A stretch of DNA of 19,958 nucleotides from JBJXGC01 sp046154545 (GTDB lineage Bacteria > Chloroflexota > Dehalococcoidia > Tepidiformales > Tepidiformaceae), in assembly GCA_046154545.1 (NCBI GenBank), contig JBJXGC010000163.1:1-19958 (forward strand), written 5' to 3'. Each line of letters opens with the position of its first letter. Position 1 is the first letter of the stretch. A program made the translations under genes and the position numbers. Positions 6,946 to 12,899 of the stretch are shown here, one piece after another. The notes beneath the pieces are model-generated. The model did not search any database, was not told the DNA's origin, and saw only the letters and a list, made by a program, of their open reading frames with translations.

Positions 6946-6982
6946 TATACTCGATGCACGTGGCTCACCAGGCGCTAGCGCC
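6946..6982 (+). promoter_or_regulatory. -10-like box and 12-bp perfect palindrome before prfA
   Basis: TATACT (6946-6951) is a near-consensus -10 with no convincing -35 at the right distance. GGCGCTAGCGCC (6971-6982) is a perfect 12-bp palindrome that would lie in the leader, 24 bases before the prfA ATG. A weak internal promoter with an operator-like site is possible. Confidence 0.3.
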
Positions 6983-7006
6983 GCGGGCCGCCCCCTCCTA
7001 TGTGCT

Positions 7007-8083
7007 ATGGATGAATCTATTCTTGCCCAGCTACAACGGGTCCGGCAGCGCCACGACGAACTGAGCGCGGCGATGAGCGACCCGGACATCGCCGTCGATT
7101 TCGAGCGGGTGACGGCGCTCGCCCGGGAGCGGGCGGAGATCGTGCCGATCGTCTCGCTCTTTGCCCGCTACGAAAGCGCTCGGGCCGACGCCGATTCCGC
7201 GCGGTCGCTCCTTGCCGAAGAGGACGAGGAGATGCGCGCCCTCGCCCAGGTCGAACTCACCGAAGCTGAAACGGCCCTCGCCGCCCTCGACGGCCAGATC
7301 GTGCGCGCACTCCTCCCGAAGGACCCACGGGACGCCCGCAACGTGATCGTCGAGATCCGGGGCGGCGCCGGCGGCGAGGAGGCGGCCCTCTTCGCTGCCG
7401 AGCTCTACCGCATGTACGTGCGCTATGCGGAGCGCCGCCGCTGGCAGACCGAGATCCTGAGCGCCTCGGAATCGGAGAAGGGCGGCTTCAAGGAGGTCGT
7501 GTTCGAACTCCGCGGCGAAGGCGCGTTCTCCCGGCTGAAGTTCGAGAGCGGCGTCCATCGCGTCCAACGCGTCCCGGAAACGGAGACGCAGGGGCGCATC
7601 CACACCTCGACGGCCACCGTGGCCGTCCTCGCCGAGGCGGATGAGGTCGATGTTGCGATCGAGGATAAGGACATCAAGACCGACGTCTTTCACTCCTCAG
7701 GGGCGGGCGGCCAGAACGTGAACAAGGTCGCGACGGCCATCCGGCTCACGCACCTCCCGACGGGCATCGTCGTCGTCTGCCAGGATGAGCGGTCGCAGCT
7801 CAAGAACCGGGTCAAAGCGATGACCCACCTGCGGTCCCGGCTGCTCGACATGGAGACCTCGAAGCAGCAGGCGGAGCAATCCGCCACCCGCCGCCTCCAG
7901 GTCGGCACGGGCGACCGCTCGGAGAAGATCCGGACGTACAACTTCCCCCAGGACCGAATCACGGACCACCGGATCGGCCTCACCCTGCACAGCATCCCTG
8001 ACCGCCTCGACGGGAACATCGACGACCTGATCGACGCCGTCTCGACGGCTGACGAGGCGGACCGCCTGGAGGCGCTCGCGTGA
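7007..8083 (+). CDS. prfA: Peptide chain release factor 1
   Basis: A 358-residue class I release factor that reads UAA and UAG and triggers peptide release. The GGQ catalytic motif is at 234-236 within SGAGGQNVNK. The stop-codon recognition region reads RVPETETQGRIHTS, so the PxT tripeptide is PET (190-192), which identifies RF1 rather than RF2 (SPF). The N-terminal helical domain and the IRGGAGGEEAALFA segment (117-130) are normal. The ATG at 7007 fits the family N-terminus although no clear ribosome binding site precedes it. The gene ends in GTGA, overlapping prmC by 4 bases, so the factor is translationally coupled to the methyltransferase predicted to modify Q236. Confidence 0.97.
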   Translation: MDESILAQLQRVRQRHDELSAAMSDPDIAVDFERVTALARERAEIVPIVSLFARYESARADADSARSLLAEEDEEMRALAQVELTEAETALAALDGQIVRALLPKDPRDARNVIVEIRGGAGGEEAALFAAELYRMYVRYAERRRWQTEILSASESEKGGFKEVVFELRGEGAFSRLKFESGVHRVQRVPETETQGRIHTSTATVAVLAEADEVDVAIEDKDIKTDVFHSSGAGGQNVNKVATAIRLTHLPTGIVVVCQDERSQLKNRVKAMTHLRSRLLDMETSKQQAEQSATRRLQVGTGDRSEKIRTYNFPQDRITDHRIGLTLHSIPDRLDGNIDDLIDAVSTADEADRLEALA

Positions 8084-8901
8084 ACGCCCGCGAGCTGGGG
8101 CGCCTGGTCCAAGGGCAGCTTGAGGCCGCCACGATACCTGAGGCCGCCTTTGAAGCCGAGTACCTCGTCCGCAGCGTCACCGGCCTCGACCGCGCCACCT
8201 ACTTCGCCGGCCCAGCGGTGGCCGGGCGCGCGCTTGCTGAAGTACAGGGCGCCGTTGCGCGCCGTCTACATCGTGAGCCTGCTGCCTACATCACGGGCAC
8301 GCGCGAATTCTTCGGCCTCGCTTTCGCTGTCACGAATGCGGTCCTCATCCCCCGGCCGGAGTCGGAACTCATGGTGGAGGCCGCGCTGGCGGCACTAGGA
8401 GAGCACCCGCGGGCCCGGGTCGCCGACATCGGCACCGGGAGCGGCTGCATCGCCATCGCGGTGGCAGCGAACGCTCCCGGCGCCCGGGTGACAGGCATCG
8501 ACCGGAGCGCCAGCGCGCTCCGGGTGGCGGCCATGAATGCCCGGACCCACGCCGCGCCCGTCACCTTCGTCCAGGGCGACCTCCTTGGGCCGGTCGGCGC
8601 GGCGGACATCGTCCTGGCGAACCTGCCGTATATCCCCTCAGGCGACATCGCCGGACTCCAGCCTGAGGTGCGCGACTGGGAGCCACGGGTTGCCCTGGAC
8701 GGCGGCCACGACGGGCTGACCGTTGTCCGGCGCCTCATCCGCGACTGCGCGGACCGCGTCCGGCCGCGGCTGCTCGCGCTGGAGGTGGGGGCGGGCCAGG
8801 CGGCCGCCGTCGCCTGCCTTTGCACGCGTGCCGGCGCCGCCGTCGAGGTCGTCCCGGACCTCTCGGGGATCGAACGAATGGTGGTCGCCCGATGGCGCTG
8901 A
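8080..8901 (+). CDS. prmC: Peptide chain release factor N5-glutamine methyltransferase
   Basis: A 273-residue HemK/PrmC protein that uses S-adenosylmethionine to methylate the GGQ glutamine of release factors. The N-terminal helical substrate-binding domain (1-75) is followed by FFGLAF and VLIPRPESE (88-96), SAM motif I VADIGTGSGCIA (114-125) and D141 at the end of the second strand. The catalytic NPPY motif reads NLPY (181-184). Asn and Tyr are kept, and the family C-terminal pattern PRVALDGG (202-209) follows, so the enzyme is probably active. The GTG start overlaps the prfA stop. The downstream HAD gene begins inside its last codons, giving a three-gene unit. Confidence 0.93.
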   Translation: MNARELGRLVQGQLEAATIPEAAFEAEYLVRSVTGLDRATYFAGPAVAGRALAEVQGAVARRLHREPAAYITGTREFFGLAFAVTNAVLIPRPESELMVEAALAALGEHPRARVADIGTGSGCIAIAVAANAPGARVTGIDRSASALRVAAMNARTHAAPVTFVQGDLLGPVGAADIVLANLPYIPSGDIAGLQPEVRDWEPRVALDGGHDGLTVVRRLIRDCADRVRPRLLALEVGAGQAAAVACLCTRAGAAVEVVPDLSGIERMVVARWR

Positions 8902-9692
8902 AGCTGGTCGCGCTCGACATCGACGGGACGATCGTGCCCGGACGGGGCGAGAGCACCGAACTGCCGTCGGCGCGGATGACGCTCGCCATCCGGGGCCTTG
9001 TGGAAGCGGGCATCGTCGTGATCCTCGCATCGGGGCGGATGTTCCCGGGCAGCGCACGGGTCGCCCGCCACCTCGGCCTTGAGACGCCGCTGATCTGCCA
9101 GCAAGGCTGCTCGATCAACAACCCCGACGGGACGACGCTGCACGAATTCGCGATAGAGCCACGCCTCGCGGTGGAGATCGTGACGCACGCCCGCGAGATC
9201 GGCCAGGACTACGAGTGGTTCAACTCCCTCCGCTACATCGCTTCGCGCGAGTCGGCCGAGACTCGGAACTACGGCCTCGTCTCAGGGGTCACGCCCGAAT
9301 ACCGGCCCGACCCGGAGCGCTCGGGGATCAGACCCACGGGCGTCGGCATCATCAGCTCCCACGAGCAAGCGCCGGGCATCCACCGGAGCCTCGCGAGCCG
9401 CTACGCAGACGGCCTCCACCTCCTCGACTTCCCGACCGTGACCGTGGCCGTCGCCCCCGAAGCGAACAAGGGGCATGCCCTCTCGCTGCTCTGCAAGGCT
9501 CTCGGCATCGACCGCCACGAGACTGTCGCCATCGGCGACTCGGTGAACGACGCGCCGATGCTCGCCTGGGCAGGCCGTGGCTATGCGATGGCGCACAGCG
9601 ACAAGTACGCGCTGGACGCGGCTGACGAGGTGCTGGAGGGCGAGGATGGAACGGAGCCAGTGGCCGGGCTGCTCGAGAGCCTTGGGCACTGA
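8892..9692 (+). CDS. HAD-superfamily hydrolase, Cof type (subclass IIB)
   Basis: A 266-residue phosphatase-like protein. HAD motif I is DIDGT (9-13, nucleophile D9), motif II is ASGR (46-49), motif III is K193 in APEANKGHAL, and motif IV is GDSVNDAPML (215-224). The insert between motifs II and III is the IIB cap domain, as in Cof, YbiV and sugar-phosphate phosphatases. The substrate cannot be told from sequence. The ATG at 8892 is chosen because it begins the family N-terminus and overlaps prmC by 10 bases; a frame open further upstream encodes an Arg/Gly-rich shadow of prmC. No function linking it to prfA-prmC is evident. Confidence 0.9.
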   Translation: MALKLVALDIDGTIVPGRGESTELPSARMTLAIRGLVEAGIVVILASGRMFPGSARVARHLGLETPLICQQGCSINNPDGTTLHEFAIEPRLAVEIVTHAREIGQDYEWFNSLRYIASRESAETRNYGLVSGVTPEYRPDPERSGIRPTGVGIISSHEQAPGIHRSLASRYADGLHLLDFPTVTVAVAPEANKGHALSLLCKALGIDRHETVAIGDSVNDAPMLAWAGRGYAMAHSDKYALDAADEVLEGEDGTEPVAGLLESLGH

Positions 9693-9745
9693 TTCGCAGA
9701 CGCGCCGACAGCCACTCCGAGCGAGGTGCGCGCAGCCTCCAGACC

Positions 9746-9773
9746 TTGCAGGGCCGTGCCGAAGAGGTATCGT
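9746..9773 (+). promoter_or_regulatory. Possible leaderless promoter of the antitoxin-like gene
   Basis: TTGCAG (9746-9751) and TATCGT (9768-9773) with a 16-bp spacer end 7 bases before the ATG at 9781, the spacing expected for a leaderless message. Alternatively AGAGG at 9763-9767 is a ribosome binding site at 13 bases, rather far. The stretch 9693-9780 holds nothing else I recognise. Confidence 0.3.
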
Positions 9774-9780
9774 TAGCCAT

Positions 9781-10023
9781 ATGAAACAACCATCGAGATT
9801 GCCGACTCGCCTTCTCGAAGAAGTCAGGCGTACCGCCGAACACGGCCGGACGACACTCCGAGCGCTTGTGGAAACCGGGCTGCGCCGTGAAATTCAAAGC
9901 AGGTCCGGTCGGACGGCGTATCGCCTCGCAGACTTGAGCTTCGGCGAGGGCGGCATGGCTCCGGAATTCGAGTACGGAGGGTGGGACGTCATGCGAAACG
10001 AAATCTACGGGATGCGCAACTAA
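9781..10023 (+). CDS. VapB-type antitoxin-like protein, without a toxin partner
   Basis: An 80-residue protein. Residues 4-38 (LPTRLLEEVRR, then TTLRALVETGLRR) match the ribbon-helix-helix DNA-binding segment of VapB antitoxins. The C-terminus, with YRLADLSFGEGG, APEFEYGGWDVMRNEIYGMR, matches the toxin-neutralising tail seen in this VapB group (consensus about ...GLxPEFRDxxWxxIRDxIYxGRG). A VapC PIN-domain gene normally follows within a few bases; here the next gene is 14 bases away on the opposite strand and is unrelated, and the preceding gene is a HAD hydrolase. The first codons (AAA, CAA, CCA, AGA, TTG) are less GC-biased than those of the neighbours, which hints at acquired DNA. It may be a stranded antitoxin, an anti-toxin decoy or a free regulator. 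Confidence 0.75.
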   Translation: MKQPSRLPTRLLEEVRRTAEHGRTTLRALVETGLRREIQSRSGRTAYRLADLSFGEGGMAPEFEYGGWDVMRNEIYGMRN

Positions 10024-10037
10024 CCTACTTCGCGGCC

Positions 10038-10679
10038 CTAACTCGGGTCGATCCGGTGCCAGACGCGCATGAGGAGCAGGCCCACGGCCAGTAGGGCGAG
10101 GGTCGCGCCACCGACGGGCAGGACGGTGCGGACCCAGTCGATGCCCGAGCCTTCCCCGGCAGACGCGGCGGGGACGGAGTACTGGTCCGTCAGGCCACGA
10201 ATCCGGGCGATGAGGTCCGTCTCGGCGAGGGGCGTGCGGTCGCCCCTGTTCAGGCTGTGCGCTTCGCCGTCCGCGAGCGCGTAGATGGCGCGAGGGGCAG
10301 GCCAGGCGATGTGGCCGCCCTCGCCGGTCGCAATGAGCAGCAGACGGGCACCTTCGCCCGTGACCACGCCCGGGTCCAAACAGGGCTCGGGGAACGCCGT
10401 TTCGAAGCGGACGAGGGAGGCGCTCGGGTTTCCCTTCAGAAACGCCTCGGGCCTGAGGTCGAGCCAGCCGCGATCCGTCACCTCGGGGTCCGACCCGCGC
10501 CCCGACACGGTCCCGATGACGATGAGGCTTGCGTTTCGCACCAGGAGGGCGAACTCCTCCTGGGCGGGCGGGCCGGGACAGGTTACCTGCCCGGGATATG
10601 CGAAAACGGCGGCCCCCGGCAAGAGGGCCGCCGTCGTCATCACCAGGCAAAGGGCGAACCTACGTCCGAGATTCCGCAA
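10038..10679 (-). CDS. Exported, C-terminally membrane-anchored protein of unknown function
   Basis: A 213-residue protein with a signal peptide (basic RNLGRR, hydrophobic 8-22, likely cleavage after AVFA at 27) and a hydrophobic helix at about 184-206 followed by a short tail HRIDPS. The body would lie outside the membrane. The pattern NASLIVIGTVSG, then AFLKGN and LVRFE, recalls a loose group of exported proteins with a VVVGTV...VLKG signature, but I cannot name a family. C34 and C100 could form a disulfide. The TTG at 10679 is chosen since it supplies the charged n-region; an ATG at 10640 would leave none. The start lies inside the last codons of guaB3 (20-base overlap), implying co-transcription. 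Confidence 0.65.
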   Translation of the reverse strand: MRNLGRRFALCLVMTTAALLPGAAVFAYPGQVTCPGPPAQEEFALLVRNASLIVIGTVSGRGSDPEVTDRGWLDLRPEAFLKGNPSASLVRFETAFPEPCLDPGVVTGEGARLLLIATGEGGHIAWPAPRAIYALADGEAHSLNRGDRTPLAETDLIARIRGLTDQYSVPAASAGEGSGIDWVRTVLPVGGATLALLAVGLLLMRVWHRIDPS

Positions 10680-11883
10680 ACTGGTAGATCTTCCCTTCCG
10701 TCTTGATGGCCGGGGCGACGACCATCTCCGCCTGCTGGAATTCGCGGATGGTGTGGGCGCCGCACATGCCCATCGCCGTGCGCAGGGCGCCGACGAGGTT
10801 CTCGGTGCCGTCGGTGCGGCTGGTCGGCCCGAAGAGGACCTTCTGGAGGGTTGTGTTCACGCCGACGGCGACGCGGGTACCGCGCGGCAGGTTGGCGTGA
10901 GGCGTCGCCATGCCCCAGTGATAGCCGCGGCCGGGTGCCTCCGTCGTGGCGGCGAAGGGCGAGCCCATCATGATCGCGTCGGCGCCGGCGGCGAAACACT
11001 TGCAGACATCGCCACCGGTGCGGATGCCCCCATCGGTGATGATCGGGATGTAGTTCCCGGTCTCCTGGAAGTAGTAGTTCCGGGCCGCCGCGCAATCGAT
11101 CGTCGCGGTCACCTGGGGGACGCCCATGCCGAGCACTTCGCGGCTCGTGCAGGCGGCCCCGGGGCCGACGCCGACGAGGACGGCGGTCACGCCGGTCCGC
11201 ATAATCTCGAGCGTCGCCGCGAAGCCGACCGTGTTGCCCACGACGACGGGGACGTGGATGTCCTTGAACAGCTTATCAAAGCGCAAACCTTCGACGCTGG
11301 ACGATTCATGGCGGGCCGTCGTCACCGTGCTCTGGACGACGATAATGTCGGCCCCGGCCTGCTGGATGAGGCGCGCGTACTTCTTCGTGATGACGGGCGT
11401 GACGCTGACCGCGGCCGTGGCCCCGCCCGCCTTAATCTCGTGAATCCGGCGAGCGATCAGATCCTCGCGGATGGGCTGCTGGTAGGCCCGCTGGAGGATG
11501 GCCGTCGCTTCCTCGCGATTGACCGAGGCGACTTCCTGGAGGATGGAGTGGGGGTCGTCGTAGCGGCACCAGACGCCTTCGACGTTGAGCACACCAAGGC
11601 CGCCAGCGTTGTGCATGGCGACGGCGAACGTCGGATCGACCACGGCGTCCATGGCGGAGGCGAGGAACGGCACGGCAAAATGATGGGGCCCGATATCGAG
11701 CCCCAGTTCTACCAGTTCCGGGTTGATGGTCACCTCTCCCGGGACGATCGCTACTTCATCGAAACCGTAAGCGCGGCGGAGTTCTTTGAATTGCGGCACG
11801 GGAATGCGGTCGGAGGACAGCGGCGCGTGGCCGCGCTCCAGTGCATCGGAGGCGGCGGAGGTAACAGAAGCGAGAGTACTCAA
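10660..11883 (-). CDS. guaB3: GuaB3-type IMP dehydrogenase family protein
   Basis: A 407-residue TIM-barrel protein of the IMP dehydrogenase/GMP reductase superfamily without CBS domains. Signatures: MDAVVDPTFA (78-87), AGGLGVLN (93-100), the catalytic Cys loop GPGAACTSREV (C245), TDGGIRTGGDVCKCFAAGA and the phosphate-binding MMGSPFA. The loop wording and the length match the GuaB3 branch known from actinobacteria and cyanobacteria rather than canonical GuaB (about 490 residues with CBS). It should act on IMP or GMP in purine metabolism; which direction is favoured cannot be judged here. The only usable start after the upstream stop is the TTG at 11883. A probable promoter and a 5' stem-loop lie upstream. 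The exported-protein gene overlaps its 3' end. Confidence 0.9.
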   Translation of the reverse strand: MSTLASVTSAASDALERGHAPLSSDRIPVPQFKELRRAYGFDEVAIVPGEVTINPELVELGLDIGPHHFAVPFLASAMDAVVDPTFAVAMHNAGGLGVLNVEGVWCRYDDPHSILQEVASVNREEATAILQRAYQQPIREDLIARRIHEIKAGGATAAVSVTPVITKKYARLIQQAGADIIVVQSTVTTARHESSSVEGLRFDKLFKDIHVPVVVGNTVGFAATLEIMRTGVTAVLVGVGPGAACTSREVLGMGVPQVTATIDCAAARNYYFQETGNYIPIITDGGIRTGGDVCKCFAAGADAIMMGSPFAATTEAPGRGYHWGMATPHANLPRGTRVAVGVNTTLQKVLFGPTSRTDGTENLVGALRTAMGMCGAHTIREFQQAEMVVAPAIKTEGKIYQFAESRT

Positions 11884-11909
11884 ATTTGCAGCAACCCGGG
11901 GAAAAGGTG

Positions 11910-11927
11910 AAGGCCCGAAGGAGCCTT
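11910..11927 (-). promoter_or_regulatory. 5' stem-loop with a UUCG loop in the guaB3 leader
   Basis: On the minus strand AAGGC and GCCTT (11927-11923 and 11914-11910) form a 5-bp stem; a variant pairs AAGG/CCTT plus CC/GG closed by a C(UUCG)G tetraloop. It sits exactly at the predicted transcript start (about 11928), so it would cap the guaB3 message and may protect it from decay or tune initiation. Confidence 0.35.
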
Positions 11928-11934
11928 ACAGGTG

Positions 11935-11964
11935 AGTTTAGGCACGGGCCCGAGGCCGGGTCAA
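11935..11964 (-). promoter_or_regulatory. Candidate guaB3 promoter
   Basis: Minus-strand TTGACC (11964-11959) and TAAACT (11940-11935) are separated by 18 bp. The transcript would start near 11928, leaving a leader of about 45 bases before the TTG start codon. Confidence 0.55.
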
Positions 11965-11981
11965 CAACTTTGTATCTATAG

Positions 11982-12000
11982 CGGCTGTTATGCTCAGCCG
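11982..12000 (+). promoter_or_regulatory. -10 box of rsmI bracketed by a perfect inverted repeat
   Basis: TATGCT (11989-11994) lies 5 bases before the GTG start of rsmI, the geometry of a leaderless message. It is flanked by CGGCTG (11982-11987) and CAGCCG (11995-12000), a perfect 6-bp inverted repeat with a 7-base centre, which would suit a repressor that covers the -10. No good -35 is visible. Confidence 0.4.
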
Positions 12001-12836
12001 TGTCCCATTTGCCGCCCGCGGCTCTCCCCGCCGCTCTTTATGTCGTCTCGACGCCGATCGGTAACCTTGGCGACCTCTCGCCGCGCGCTTCGGCCGTTCT
12101 CGGCGCCGCGATCCTCGTGGCGGCTGAAGACACACGGGTCAGCGCCAAACTCGTCCGCGGAGCGGCGGGTGGCGCCCGCCTGGTCAGCCTGAACGAGCAC
12201 AACGTCACAGAGCGCACGCCTGCCATCCTCGCGGCCGCGGCCGAAGGTCCGGTTGCGCTCGTGAGCGACGCTGGCACGCCGGGCGTCAGCGACCCCGGGG
12301 CGCGCCTGGTGGAGGCGGCCCACGCGGCCGGGATACCGGTGATCGCAGTCCCGGGACCGTCAGCCCTGGCCGCCGCACTTTCCGTCTCCGGTTTCGACGG
12401 GTCCGACGTCCACTTCCTTGGCTTCCTTCCCCACGCCCGCGGCGAACGGCGCACGCGACTCGTCGATGCGGCCGAGACGGCGGGAACGCTCGTCTTCTTC
12501 GAAAGCCCGAACCGGCTGGGGGACACGCTGCGGGAGCTAACCGAAGCGCTTAATGACCCGGAGGTCGCGGTCTGCCGCGAGCTTTCGAAGGTCCACGAAG
12601 AGGTCGTCCGCGGCCGCGCGTCTGAACTCGCGGCCCGGTTCGATGAGACCCGCGGCGAAGTCACGATCGTGGTCCGCGTCACCCGCGCGCCATTCGACGA
12701 TGAAGCCGGTCTCCGCGCCTATATGGCGGAGATGCAGCGCGCCGGGGCGCGCCGCTCCGCCGCCGCCGCCGAAGCGGCCCGCAAGTTCGGCGTCACCCGC
12801 GAGCGGGCATACGCGCTCTGGGAGGCGCCCGCCTGA
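12000..12836 (+). CDS. rsmI: 16S rRNA (cytidine-2'-O)-methyltransferase
   Basis: A 278-residue RsmI (YraL) of the tetrapyrrole-methylase-like SAM enzymes; it 2'-O-methylates C1402 of 16S rRNA in the decoding centre. Diagnostic motifs: VVSTPIGNLGD (15-25), AEDTR (42-46), SDAGTPGVSDPG (89-100), VPGPSA (117-122) and FFESPNR near 170. The C-terminal helical domain after about 230 ends in FGVTRERAYALWE, as usual. It starts with GTG at 12000 directly after a -10-like box with no room for a Shine-Dalgarno, so translation may be leaderless. It diverges from guaB3 and precedes metG by a short gap that has its own -10-like box. Confidence 0.96.
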   Translation: MSHLPPAALPAALYVVSTPIGNLGDLSPRASAVLGAAILVAAEDTRVSAKLVRGAAGGARLVSLNEHNVTERTPAILAAAAEGPVALVSDAGTPGVSDPGARLVEAAHAAGIPVIAVPGPSALAAALSVSGFDGSDVHFLGFLPHARGERRTRLVDAAETAGTLVFFESPNRLGDTLRELTEALNDPEVAVCRELSKVHEEVVRGRASELAARFDETRGEVTIVVRVTRAPFDDEAGLRAYMAEMQRAGARRSAAAAEAARKFGVTRERAYALWEAPA

Positions 12837-12861
12837 CGGCCCCTGTTAGGGTCGCGTGTGA

Positions 12862-12867
12862 TATTCT
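12862..12867 (+). promoter_or_regulatory. -10-like box before metG
   Basis: TATTCT at 12862-12867, the same hexamer as in the promoter at 2949, would start a transcript near 12874, about 26 bases before the TTG start of metG and including the GGAAGTGG ribosome binding site. No convincing -35 is present; read-through from rsmI is equally possible. Confidence 0.25.
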
Positions 12868-12899
12868 CGTACGGCCAACCTCTCCCGGAAGTGGTTTTC

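Noticed and set aside
10024..10037. Search for a vapC toxin after the antitoxin-like gene
   Set aside because: Only 14 bases separate it from a gene on the opposite strand; no PIN-domain start or remnant is present.
9352..10650. A 432-codon open frame on the minus strand
   Set aside because: It crosses the HAD gene, the antitoxin-like gene and the exported-protein gene in a non-coding frame, with Arg/Pro/Ser-rich composition.
10285..11910. A 541-codon open frame on the plus strand
   Set aside because: Antisense to guaB3 and the exported protein; no recognisable domain and shadow-like composition.
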